This document shows positions 20,834 to 32,897 of a stretch of DNA of 64,000 nt, piece after piece. The translations under genes and the position numbers were made by a program. The stretch is taken from assembly GCA_019454045.1 (NCBI GenBank), contig SKCR01033667.1, forward strand, positions 62,001 through 126,000, read 5' to 3'. Source of the stretch: Zanthoxylum bungeanum. Its lineage: Eukaryota; Streptophyta; Magnoliopsida; Sapindales; Rutaceae. The notes under the pieces were generated by a model. That model was not told the origin of the DNA and made no database searches. It saw nothing but the letters and a program-made list of their open reading frames with translations. Every line of letters starts with the position of its first letter. Position 1 is the stretch's first letter.

Positions 20834-21590
20834 AACATTTTATTTTTTCTCTATTGATGACACGTTTTTCTTAAATTTGAAATAGGTCCCTTTCGTATTT
20901 TGAAATAATGAGGGGGGATTTGTTTTCGTATTATTTATGTTCACATATTCAAATATTTAATTTTTAAAAAAACAATATTCAAATTTTAAAGTTTTTTCTT
21001 TTTATAACTTGTCATTGTAATTTTCTCTCTTCTTAATGAAGAAGTTAAATTTTTTGTTTGAAGTATTAATGGGTATTTTGAACTTTAATTGTTAATATAT
21101 ATTTCTTTAACTATATAAATTCTTAAATTTTCCATTATAACCGAAATTATATTAATTGATATTATACTAGATGTTATTATTTATTTTTGACACTGACTCA
21201 ACCATGGTTAAGTAGGTCGGTTTTTGGTACTGGAAGTTTTCTTAACCACGGCAAGTGGGCTTTATTTATTTATTTATTTTTATTTTTTTGAAAAGCTTAG
21301 TGGCTTCTCTGGATTATTCTCAAGTTGGGTGGTATATTATTTCATTGACGTCGGATATTTTGTTGCATTATGTATGTACAAGCCGAAATAAGAAATCTAA
21401 TCGTATAAGATTCGTAATAGAATCAAGTATCCTATTCCAATTCTGAAATTAACGGTAACAGGGCAAAATTCAAACTAAAACCAAATCCTCGTGCAAGTTA
21501 ATATTACAATCTTTGGATTTTTGCATATTGTTTGACCTGTCAGTGGTTTTTTAAAAAGCTATTATCCCAAGAAAAGTCCAGTATGGAAGA
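20834..21590. other. Intergenic region upstream of SRC2
   Basis: AT-rich DNA with homopolymer runs. No frame or repeat recognised. It probably contains the distal promoter of SRC2. Confidence 0.5.
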
Positions 21591-21939
21591 GGGACAGAAG
21601 AGGGATTTGTATTTGGATGGATGGTAAAGATCCAATGGCTAAAAAAGAGATAAGGTTTGGCAGGAAGAGTGACCCGACCATATGGTATAGAGAAGCTTCT
21701 TAAGGGCAGAATATGTTAGAGATGATGCAAGAAGTGATACCGATCCGATTACATGAAAAGAGGGATTTGGGGTTGTCTGAGAATTTCTAAGACCCGACTC
21801 GATGAGATCCCTATATATGAGGCCGACCCAGTTGCAGAATTTAAAGACATGATTTTGATAAGTATCATCTACCTCGATATCCCGACCCATATTATGATTA
21901 TGTGATTTGGCAAATGGACGTCAACACTGCATGATTGAA
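21591..21939. other. Unassigned sequence before Copia D
   Basis: Moderate-complexity sequence with no domain recognised on either strand. It may be a rearranged part of Copia D, whose reverse transcriptase becomes recognisable from about 21940. Confidence 0.3.
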
Positions 21940-23122
21940 TGACAATCTTGATGAGTGTATCTATATGGTATAACCATATGGGTTCATAGCCCAAGGTTAA
22001 GAGAAAAATGTTTGCAAGCTGCAAAGGTTCATTTATGGAGTCAAGCAAACATCTCGACCTTGGGACATCGGATTTGATCCACGATCAAGTCTTATGATTT
22101 TGAGCAGAATGTTGATGAGCCTTGTGTATATAAACGCGTCATTGACGGAAATGTAGTTTTTTCGTTTTGTACGTCGATGTTATTTTACTCATTGGGAATG
22201 ATGTAAAAATATTATAAGACGTGAAAACCTGACTAGCTAACCAATTTCATATGAAAGATTTGGGAGATGCCAGTTATGTACTTGGGATCCAAATTCTTTG
22301 GGATCGCAAGAAACGACTGTTAGCTATGTCTCAGGCATCCTATATCGACAAGATCCTTGTGCAATTTGGGATGCAGAATTCCAAGAAAGGCAATTTGTCT
22401 TATCGACATGGAATTCATTTATCGAAGGAACGGTCTCCTAAGACACCTCAAGGAGTTGAGGAAATGAGACATATCTCATATGCCTCAGCAGCTGGTAGTC
22501 TCATGCATGTTATGTTATGCATAAGACCGGACATCTGCTTTACAGTGGGAGTAGTCAATAGGTTTCAGTCGAACCCAGAATTGGATCATTGGGTGGCTGT
22601 GAAACATATTCTCAAGTATCTTAAGAGAACGAGAAATTATATGCTTGTATATCCTGGTAAGGATATGATTCGCAGGGGATATACAGACTCTGATTTTCAG
22701 ACAGATGTCGATTCTAGGAAATCAACATTTGGATCAGTGTTTACCATATGTGGTGGGGCCATTGTGTGGAGGAGCATAAAACAATCTTGTATTGTCGACT
22801 TCACCATGGAGGCTGAGTATGTAGCAGCTTGCGAGGCAGCTAAGGAAGCAATTTGGCTCCGGAAGTTCTTGGGAGATTTGGATGTTATTCCAGATATGGA
22901 TAAACCACTCATACTTATTGCGATGATAGTGGTGCAATGACAAATTCCAAAGAACCAAGAAGCCACAAAAGGGGAAAACATATAGAGAGAAAATATCATC
23001 TCACCAGGGAGATAGTGCGGAGATGAGACAAATACCTTGTCAGCTGAAGTGTTTGAAGGTCACCTAAATGGTCTAGGATTACGTGAAATATCTCATTTGC
23101 TCTAGTACAAGTAGGAGATTGG
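21940..23122 (+). pseudogene. Copia D reverse transcriptase/RNase H relic
   Basis: From about 21995 the plus strand shows KNVCKLQRFIYGVKQTSRPW (RT), then a decayed YVD-type catalytic region (22165-22195, reading YVDVILLIGND where the family has YVDD). An open stretch (22251-22937) follows with HMKDLGDASYVLGIQI, ASYIDKILVQFGMQ, SYASAAGSLMHVMLCIRPDI and RNase H blocks (YTDSDFQTDVDSRKST, MEAEYVAACEAAKEAIWLRK). Frame breaks occur before and after. Gag, protease and integrase are absent, so this is a 5'-truncated copy. It ends at a purine tract AGTAGGAGATTGG just before the LTR. Confidence 0.85.
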
Positions 23123-23337
23123 TGATATATATGCCCTAGAGCTTCATGTAATGTAAACGAAATTATATTTTATGAAATAAAAAATGCATTATTCATTTAT
23201 CAAAGTTTTTGTTTAATATCGCATATTGTAAATTATCTTGTTTATCCTTGATTACTCATGTGCCTTCAGATTTAGTGTATGAGTGTCATACACAAGAAGA
23301 TTTAAGTCTGAAGTAAGTAATCTAAAATAGTTCATAG
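23123..23337 (+). repeat. Copia D 3' LTR, part 1
   Basis: Begins TGATATATATGCCCTAGAG directly after the polypurine tract. It is interrupted by the hAT element; its last eight bases, GTTCATAG (23330-23337), are the hAT target site. Confidence 0.75.
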
Positions 23338-25776
23338 TAGACCCGGTATAAAAATAACTTACATTACATAATTACATTAAATTACAAATAAAATTCTTAT
23401 CTAAAAAAATTAAAAAAAATTTTATTAAATTAAAGAGTTTGAACTTAAATTTTTAAAAACTTAAGTTGCCTACGTATCCTCCAAGGGTGAGGAATCAAAG
23501 CTCACATAGTTCCAATATATTTTAAAGATATTTCCCTATTGTAATTTTATAATTAATTAATTATCAATCATCATCAGTGTCTGTTGATCCTTCAGCTCCA
23601 GTTCTGTTTGTACTTGCAGATGCATTATCGAACAAGTCTTCAAATTCATCAAGGGCATCTTCTTGTTGCCTCAGATCAGCTCGGGTCCAATCATCCACAC
23701 ATGCTGTTGCTTCTAGAGTGCTTGGATGTAATGAAGACCGTCTGACTTCTAATATATTGCCTCACATGCTGAAGGCTTGTTCAACCGCAACGGTGGAAAC
23801 AAGTGCTGCCAATATCACTTTAGCAATAATTGACAATACAAGATATACATTTGATGTCGGTTCCACCATTCAAGGATTTGAAAATTTTTACTAACTAAAC
23901 TTTCAGTTGAAAACTCAAAATTTGTAGATAAATAATTATCTAATTTCGGGTTATTAGTCGTGTTATCCCTATGTTTTTTATTTCGTTGTAATAACCAACG
24001 ATCACCTACGCTAAGTCTTGATTGTATTACGGTCGTTTCACTACTACTAGATTGTCCTACTGATTGCAAGTTATATCTTTTAACATAATCATTAAATAAC
24101 TCTATTAAATCAATTTCTATTTTAGCTATTATTCTTGTAATATCAATTTCATCTGATATTCCTAAATATCCATAGTAAGCGGATAAAGGACTATTCAAAC
24201 CTTCTAATTTAAATCTAGGATAAAAAAACAGCAGCAATAAGATAAAGTAAATGAATGTCTCTAAAATAATGCAATCATTTTCGTTTCATAACATTAATAA
24301 CTTCAAACAAAACAATATCATTAGGATCACGACTATCAACATGTTCATCGAGAGTACCAACAATATTCAAGCTTTCAAGAATAAACAAATGTGTTGTAAG
24401 ATAATAAACTTCGCTAAAATTTTTTGTAGAATCTCTAAAATTTTATCACAAATTTCCCATTGAACTATGAAAAAGTGTTTTATGTTGAACATGTTGAGAA
24501 AAAAACTACATAATGCATCTTTGTATTGCAAAGCTTAACATAAAAGAAAATAAGTTGAATTCCAACGTGTTGGAACATCTCGTGAAAATTTTATCGGTTT
24601 AATACCATTAAATTTATAAAACTTGACCCATTCTCTCATAACTTGAGAATATGACCAAATACAATTAAGTGCTTTCTTAATTGGATCAATGAAAGATGAT
24701 AATTTTTCCAAACCATCTTAAACAAATAAATTAAGGACATGACATGTGCAACGAACATGAAAAAATCACCCCCTAAATTTGGTTCGCATATTTCTATTAA
24801 ATCAGTGATTGATGCAGTATTTACAGATGCATTATCAAAACCAATTGTTAAAATTTTACCTAATAAATCATATTCATCATTCTATAAATATTTTGTGCAG
24901 TATATTGTTATCAAAAACTCTAAATGCAATAAGTCGTTTTTGCATGTTCCATGTTGCACCAATCCAATGACAAGTCACACCCATGTATGAGTGTGTTCGC
25001 CAATGGTCACTCCAAATATCAGAACAAATAGATAGACGCCATTTAATATCTCTAAATGTTTCATTTAAAATAATTTTACAATCTTTGTATGATTTAAAAA
25101 TTTGACGTTTTGTTGTATTTCTAGTCATTCTACATACAGCAGGATTTAAAGCATTTTGAATGTAATTAGTAAAAGTAATTTTTTCACCAAAACTTAAAGA
25201 AAGATGTGTCATACAAGTTAATTTAGCAAATTCTTCTCTATTTTTAGTATCAGAATATTTAAATAAATCTAAAGCACTCGTACCTATACTAGATGATGCG
25301 TACCTAACCATTTGAGTTTGCGTCGTATCAAGTCCAAGTTCAAATGCATTATGTCTTTCCAGGTGCTTGATCATATTGTCGTATCCATCAGTAAATTTGT
25401 AAGAAACCCCACAATGGTTGCATATCGCTCTTGAACCTTCATCAGTATCGATTAAATGAAAATGAATTTTGAAAACATCCGAGGAACGAGACTTAACTTC
25501 TTTTCTCCGTGAACCAATACTAGGGCCGCTCTCTTGGGTTTGCACATTTGACATTGTGTTCTCAGATGAGCTTCCCATTTGTTGTTTAAGAAATTTTAAA
25601 TAATTAGAGAATTGAAAATGAGAGAATTATAGGATTTGAGAGAATTAAGAATTGAGAAATTGGTGTGTTGAAATAATGAAAAATGACCCATATTAATACA
25701 TTTTTAGAATATTTTTGTGATACCTAAAATGCCCGTAAAATTAGTCGGTTCGGAACCGGAACCTTGGCCAGGTCTA
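23338..25776 (-). mobile_element. Complete hAT transposon with decayed transposase
   Basis: 2,439 bp with short inverted ends TAGACCCGG / CCAGGTCTA and a perfect 8-bp target duplication GTTCATAG (23330-23337 and 25777-25784), the hAT hallmark. The minus strand encodes a hAT transposase in several frames. It is inserted within the 3' LTR of Copia D, which resumes at 25785. Confidence 0.9.
23570..25578 (-). pseudogene. hAT transposase, frameshifted
   Basis: The N-terminal frame (25578-24877) carries a BED-type zinc finger (ICNHCGVSYKF...HLERH, residues about 52-75) and a CSDIWSDHWRTHSYMGVTCHWI block that resembles the first catalytic-aspartate region. Then a frameshift occurs, and DNASVNTASITD appears near 24840-24805. 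The C-terminal frame (24237-23815) has LDNYLSTNFEF and ILEWWNRHQ, the hAT dimerisation region, continuing in another frame to about 23570 through a Ser/Thr/Asp-rich tail. At least three breaks make it inactive. Normal function is cut-and-paste transposition. Confidence 0.87.
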
Positions 25777-25784
25777 GTTCATAG

Positions 25785-26311
25785 AGAGCAAACAAAATAC
25801 CCGTTTTATTTGCGGTTTATCGATAGCTGCGGTCTATTCTATAATTGTATGGCGACATTGATCCAAGATCGTTTATGCGGTGACATGAGAATGAAGGTAC
25901 CTTATATGATGTGATCATGTAGGACTGGGCCCAAATATAAATGGTTTTCTTATAATATCTGTTAAATAAAGAAATTCATTTCAATCTACTAGATGATCAT
26001 GTATGTATTGATTTGAATCATGAGTATACTACGAACTTCTACATGGCAGGCTATGTCATTTGATTTATAAAGGTGAGGTTGGTGTGTAGCTGCAGACATT
26101 TTACATAGATAGAGAATTTACTCATTCTTGCGAGAAGTAGATGAATATATTCCTTAATAGTCGATTTGGTACTTGAACGATTAGAGCGTTCAAGTATTTC
26201 TATTGCGAATAGAAAGATTAACATTTATAATGGTTATGAATAAATCATTCATTAGAGAATCAATTGTACTTAAGGTAAAAATAATTAGAGGGGTATAACA
26301 GACATTATATC
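25785..26311 (+). repeat. Copia D 3' LTR, part 2
   Basis: Sequence resuming after the hAT duplication, without coding content, up to the start of LTR C. ATATC (26307-26311) is the predicted target duplication for element C. The true end of LTR D should lie beyond element C, right of the window. Confidence 0.6.
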
Positions 26312-28803
26312 TGTTGGGGTTTCGGGAGATGGGCGCAGCGGAAGCGCTGTTTGGGCGAAATCGTAATTTAATTTTTTTTTCAAATTACCGAATAAATTAT
26401 TCAATATCTAATATGAATAATGTATTCATATTTCACCTAAACCTATTAATTCGATATCAAATAGCGACATAAATATAAATGAAACGTCGGGAAACTTTTA
26501 CGAAAAATATTTTTCCGCAAAACGCGTTTTTGACCGAACCGACCACCCGACACTTATGGAGACTGCCCATGTCAGTCCTAATAGTGTTAGGGCAGTTCAT
26601 GGGCTGCCCAAACAGTGACAGATTCATTGTTTGGACAGCCGTCATATGGTTGGCTCAAAAGTCACCCGGTAAAGCCGTTTTTGGCCGTTTTCGCTTATTT
26701 CAACTCCGAAACACTTTCCGGCAATTGTTCCAACTCCCAAAACACATCCAATACATTTATAAAATATTTTTTCATCAAAACATTTCCAGTTTACTCAGAT
26801 ATGATCCAGAACCGAAAATTAAGATTTTTCATGTTTTAAATCCAAATTTTCAAGATTAAATCAATTAATCAAAACACCAACTCAAGTCACCACATATGAA
26901 TCACCCAAGAAAAAATCTAGGCATTACAAGAGTGTTCATAATACTCTAGAATGTCAACATCTCATCAAATGAACAAATTGGACCAAAATTATAATAATTC
27001 CATCCAAATATACTTCACACATGCACACAAGCTTCCAATTCATCCACCACAACCAAAAGCCCCATTTTTTCAGAATTAAAGGAACCCTAGAACTATTACA
27101 AGAATTCAAGAAAATATGAAACAAATTTCTAAGCTTGGGTTATAGAAGATTACCCTTTAATCTCTTGATTTCCAAGCTTTTTCTTGAATTTTTCCTTCAT
27201 TTCTTCATGATTTTTCAAACCAAATCCTAGGGATAATTTTTAGAAGTGGTTTGGCCATGGAGGAAGCTTGAATGAAGAAGAAAACATTTTTCCCTTTTTA
27301 ATATACATGACCGACTAATGAGGGGCATTTTTGTCCTTTCTAAAAAATTAAATCAAATAATTGAATTAAACTTTATGTTAGAAAAATCATATTTGCACAC
27401 ATAAGGTTTAATTATATCATGCCATGTGTTCAAATAATAATTGGACAAATTTCATAACATTCATGGAAAAAGTTTATTAATTAATCATTTAAATATTTAA
27501 CAATTAAATATCCAAATAATCAATTAATATAATAATTATTATATATATATTTTTATTTAAAATAAATAACAAATACATATATTTATGGCATGTGTCAAAA
27601 TCTCATTTGACGAATTATTAATGTGTATCTAATCGTATTATGTATCAAATACAAATACACAATAATTACGATGGGCCAAAAATCTCCTAATGCATGTGTT
27701 ATCGTTTAACCGATTAAACGATTCGAATTAACTCATTTAATCCGATGAAGTATTATGAATAATCCGTATTATTCATATCGCGTTGCCCAAGTGCTTAACG
27801 AGTACACTTCATATTGTGGGACTCTGTAAGTTTAGGTTTATCCGTCACAAAATCCAATTTCGTGTCCATGATTCACCCACTCATGAATTATGACGACCAC
27901 GAATAATCTCGCTAAACTATGCAAGCCGAGGTCATTGCATACATATAATCCCTCAATCACAAGCTATCCATATTATACCTGTGATATAAATGAGAACGTC
28001 AAATCCATTCGGTATAATATAGTCGACTTTTAATTTACTATCTCTAAATAACACTCGAAACTGATTTTAGAAGTTATACCACGGCCATAGATTTACTAGA
28101 TCATAAACACGTGTGGATGCTTATGCCTTGTACGCATGACTGACATATCATCTCTTGATACGCACTGGATATCATGAGCATCAGTCCACACCCAACGAAC
28201 AGGCGGAGATCTGATCATGAATAGATCATTGACATGACTGCCATCAAAGTGTGAAGGATAACTCATATATCCCACTTTGGTATCTCAAGTCGAATGACCA
28301 CTATGCTCGCTCAACTCGTGAAGATTCCTATTGACGTTGGTGTACCGTCTATTAGGAAATCTTCAGTGAGTCGTTCAGTGTTTATCAAATAAACACCTAC
28401 ATGTCTATACGAGTCTCCCGAGACTCATGGTTCATTGGGATAAACCATCGGACCAAGTCACGATATACGACATGTACTGGACTCAGTGGATTTTACTAAC
28501 CGACCCGTGTTAGTAAATCTTGATCAGGAACTTTATTTAAGGATATACATCTTATAGTGCGCTTCCCAATGTCAATTACAAACTACTTTGTAACTGCGCA
28601 CTATATTGTAAACCCTATGGTCTTTGTCCAATATACACGTATTACTAAATCAGATTTAGTTTCGATCTAATCATAATCAGATATCTAATCGTAATCAGAT
28701 CGAATAAGTGTATAAAAGATAATTATGCTACCATTAAATTAGTAATATTATGAATCAGACATAAATACAGTCCGGATTGGCATTCTGAGCACCAACCCTA
28801 ACA
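26312..28803 (-). repeat. LTR of element C (probably 3' LTR of a minus-strand Copia)
   Basis: 2,492 bp bounded by TGTTGGGG and CCCTAACA. Immediately to the right is ATTTCTCTCACTTGCTCT, the complement of a polypurine tract, which orients the element on the minus strand with this as its 3' LTR. No reading frame in it resembles a known protein. The outer ten bases and a GCGCAGCGGAA word near the left end recall the LTR of element E. Confidence 0.75.
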
Positions 28804-28845
28804 ATTTCTCTCACTTGCTCTAGTGCCAATCCACGGTATCATATA
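28804..28845 (-). other. Stub of element C interior
   Basis: 42 bases holding the polypurine tract of element C, cut by the insertion of Copia A3. ATATA (28841-28845) is the likely A3 target site. Confidence 0.65.
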
Positions 28846-30743
28846 TGTTAGTGTTCCTAGAACATGCCAAGGATCTCTAAGATGATTTTGTGTGTGAATA
28901 TTCAAAGAAGTTACGGAATAAACTTACAATGATCGGATTTGATGGATATATGAAGTTCAAAACTTTTAATCCTTTGTTGAAGCTCCAAGCTTTGAGATGA
29001 GTTCCAAATCAAGGGTAAATATCCATATCACATTTATCTTGACTCCTTATGTGCTAGCAATGAAGTTTTTTTGAAGCAAAAAATCAAGAACAATGAGCCC
29101 TAGCTCACGACATTGAGAGAAAAAGAAGAGCCTTTTGGTTTCTTTGATATTTGATTTCTAAAATCTATCTTCCAAGTCAACTTCCAAAGTTGGTATATGG
29201 TATAATTTCAAAAATAAAATAATGAAGTGTGTTGAGATTGGCTAGTGTGATTTACAAGCAATCTAAGCTTACACTCAACAATTAACAACTTCCATCACAT
29301 GTCAAATGTGTGATGTAAGTCAAGTAGGTCCCACCACTTTTAAATTCCAAATTTAAGTCGAATAATCTCAACACGCAACTTCGCTCGGGCTCAGGTTCGT
29401 TTAATTCCGAAATAAACGAATTTGTAGTTACGACATAATTAAATCCAATTTTAATTAAATGATAATGCCTAGCAAAATTATTATGAAAGTCGCTTACGAA
29501 TTAATTCTAAATTAATTCGTTTGCCCGAATTAAAATCCAATTTTAATTACGCTTTGAAATCTAATTTCAATTAATATATCTGATATATTATTTAATCGAT
29601 TAATTCCAAATTAATCGTTCTCTCTCTTCTAATCGAATTTTATCTCAGATAAATTCTTGTCGTAATTAATCTAGATTAATTCTGTTTGAGTCAAATATCA
29701 TCGGTGAATCTTTGGGAAGCGACCCATGAGATCCCTGGATATGTTGGCAGTAAATCTGGTCGTCGGACTATCCGAACACGTGTGTACCTAGTACCACGTT
29801 CTTACCGATTTACAAGCATCGTTGGCTTCTAGTAAAGCACCGTGCCTACCCAATTCTCCAGAAATATTCTTATACGGAATATATAATCTTTATCAAGCGT
29901 AGTATACTAAGTATTGCGTATTACGATCCAGTATCGGATGTCACATGCTAGGCCTGGGGCTAGAATTGTGCCTAACCCGTACGAAGCATATATCGGATCA
30001 CTAGCAACTAGTCTCTTTAATCGGATAATCATGACCTTGTCATATTATCCCGATAGCTGCAGCATTTAAGAATACCAGTTCTGTATCCCTGCGTGATCAT
30101 CATTTCCATATAACTGAAGTGATTCTTCCATCTTGACATCACACCCAATACACTACGATTCTCAGTAAACCCGGAAGAGGCGTACACATAACCTGTTAAA
30201 GCCCCGGATGACCAAAACCAAAGCGTACTGATTGTCGCAAGTATTAGCGATGCAAGTTTCAGGTTAAGACCAAATACACCTACCCTGATTCGGATTCCCA
30301 TAGACATATAGTCATACTACCAATGGGATTTCGAGTGGTCTATCCAGAGCGAAGCTGTTCCCATACCATCAGTAAACAGAACCTCTCATCGCACTTGCAT
30401 AAGTATCCAATACTTAAATATATGAGAACTATGCCGTTAAGCTTATATAACGCGCACAAGTGCAATACTAGTCTATTTCGCATTATCGATGTCCAGTCTC
30501 GATATTACTACGACTATGGATATTTAATGATTACATTGTTCGTGGATTGATAGTGTCTCATACCTTATTAATCCGGAACTAATCATAAGGACTTTTATCA
30601 TTTATATATATATATATATATATATTCAAGTAATATAATTACAAAATGTTAAAATAACAATTTCCTTTGTCACATATTTAATTTGTACAAAAACCACAAT
30701 GTCTTTTACAAATAGTGATGCTATGGGTCATAATTGTCCAACA
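28846..30743 (-). repeat. Copia A3 3' LTR
   Basis: 1,898 bp with ends TGTTAGTGTTCC and TTGTCCAACA. It is followed by ATCTCCCACTTGGC, the complement of the polypurine tract. It contains a sense reading frame (30029-30307) shared with other copies and a (TA)n run at about 30603-30627. It is very similar to 55893-57306. Confidence 0.92.
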
Positions 30744-32400
30744 ATCTCCCACTTGGCTCATAGCCAATCACTCAAGTATCTAACACCTGAACTATGTACA
30801 TGTCGCTTAAACTTTTACTGAGAGATAGCTTTCGTCAACGGATCTGCAATGTTGTCATTTGAGGTGATCTTTTCGATCTTCGCATCGCCACGATGAATGA
30901 TCTCACGAATCAGATGGAAACGTCGAAGTACATGCTTGGATCGTTGATGAGATCGCGGTTCCTTAGGCTGCGCTATAGCCCCGTTATTGTCACAATACAA
31001 AGGAACGGGCGCAGCTGCTAACAGAACTACTCCTAATCCAATTAGGAATTTACGGATCCAATTTGCCTCTTTTGCTACTTCATCTGCAGTGATATATTCC
31101 GCTTCTATTGTTGAATCGACAACAGTCTCTTGCTTGGAAGATTTCCAGCTCACTGCTCCGTTGTTTAAAAAAAATATGTACCCGGATTGCGACTTAAATT
31201 CGTCTTTATCGGTCTGGAAACTTACGTCGGTGAACCTAGTCACCTCAAGTTCTCCATCTCCATAAATTAAGAAAGCATAATTAGTTCGTCTAAGATACTT
31301 AAGGATGTTCTTAACCGCAACCCAGTGACCATCACCTGGATCGGCCTGATAGCGACTACATATGCTCAAAGCATACGAGACATTAGGTCGCGTACATATC
31401 ATGACATACATGATCGATCCGACTGCAGAAGCGAACGAGATCTGACTCATGTTGTCTCTCTCATCTTAAGTTTTAGGACACGTGTCCTTAGATAGAGAAA
31501 CACCATGTGACACTGGTAGCAGTCCCCTCTTAGACTGATCCATGTTGAATCTCTTCAACACTTTGTCAATGTACGAGCTCTGGGAGAGTCCAATCAGCTT
31601 TCTAGATCTATCCCGGTAGATCCTTATTCCCAGAATAAAGGTTGCTTCTCCCAGATCTTTCATGGAGAATTTTAATGAAAGCCAAGCTTTCATTAAAAGT
31701 AGCATGGTAATGTCATTGCCAATAAGCAATACATCATCAACGTAAAAGACAATGAATGTCAGTGCGCTCCCACTAACCTTCTTATATACACAAGGATCAT
31801 CCTCATTTTGAACGAAATCATATTCTTTTATGATCTCATCAAAACATTGGTTCCAAGAACGCGATGCTTGCTTTAATCCATAAATGGATTGATTTAACTT
31901 GCAAACCTTGTTTGCATGTTTTGGTACGACAAAACCGTCAGGCTATTGCATATAAATATCCTCCAAAAGGTTTTCGTTAAGGAAAGTGGTTTTGACGTCC
32001 ATCTACCATATTTCATAATCGAAATTTACAGCAATAGCAAACATTATCTGAATGGATTTAATCATGGCAACATGTGAAAAAGTTTCGTCATAATTGACAC
32101 CATGTCATTGAAGATACCCTTTCGCTACAAGTCTAGCTTTATACGTTTGTATATTGCCATCCATGTTAGTCTTCTTCTTGAAGACCCATTTACAACCAAT
32201 AGGCTTTACGCCTTCTGGTGCATCAACCAGTGTCCAAACTTGGTTGGTGTACATGGAATCCATTTCGGACTTCATGGCTTCTTGCCTTAAAGTTGAGTCG
32301 ATACCTTGTATCGGTTCCTCATACGTAGCCGGCTCATTATCCTCAATAAGATTAATATCCACATGATGTGAGATCAGAAACTCATAGCTCTCAGGTTATT
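30744..32400 (-). pseudogene. Copia A3 reverse transcriptase and RNase H
   Basis: The minus strand shows, in polyprotein order, GVKPIGCKWVFKKKTNMDGN and YKARLVAKGYLQ (32362-32105), a decayed middle including a YVDDVLLIGND-type catalytic site near 31725, MKDLGEATFILGIRIYRDRS, SYIDKVLKRFNMDQSKRG, FASAVGSIMYVMICTRPNVS and RNase H blocks (FTDVSFQTDKDEFKSQSGY, DSTIEAEYITADEVAKEANW) to about 30815. Stops at about 31465 and 31950 and a break near 32104 disrupt it. It normally copies element RNA into DNA. Confidence 0.88.
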
Positions 32401-32892
32401 TTCTGACTCTCTTTGATCTACGTGGTTCTTGTGTATCAGAAGATTGTGGTACAGTCTTATCCCTGATGAACTGTTGGTGTTCCGTTTGGGAATCGGTGCC
32501 AGGAACAATATCACTACGATTTTCATCGAGTTCTACTTTCCTCCCACTTACCACTGCATTTAGGAATTCCTTCTCCAGGAAAATCGCATGTAGAGCAACA
32601 AATACCTTGTTCTCTTGTGGGTTGTAGAAGTAATATCATTTGGTTTCCCTAAGATAACCTACAAATAGGCATTTATCCGATTTGGGTTCTAGTTTGGTAC
32701 CATCCAAAACATTTTACATATGTCCATCATCCCCAAATCTTCAGGAATGTGAAACCTGATTTCTTTCATGTCCATATTTCATATGGAGTCTGTCCAACAG
32801 ATTTTGACGGAACCTTATTCAAAATAAGTATTGCACTGTTCAATGCATATCCCCAGAAGGAAATTGGTAGCTCTGTGCGACTCATCATAGAC
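32401..32892 (-). pseudogene. Copia A3 integrase C-terminal part
   Basis: Decayed frames continue upstream of RT with segments typical of the integrase tail and linker (a YFYNPQENKVFVALHAIFLE-like stretch near 32580-32640 and TPYEIWT-like words near 32770). It is cut by insertion of element E at 32893-32897; the matching upstream half resumes at 42004. Confidence 0.7.
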
Positions 32893-32897
32893 CTTAC
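32893..32897. repeat. Target duplication of element E, left copy
   Basis: CTTAC, matched by 41999-42003. Confidence 0.9.

Noticed and set aside
24251..24990. Plus-strand frames in the hAT element
   Set aside because: They overlap antisense to transposase remnants and show no homology of their own.
26479..26859. 126-codon frame in LTR C
   Set aside because: No recognisable domain, lies inside an LTR, and is opposite to the inferred element direction.
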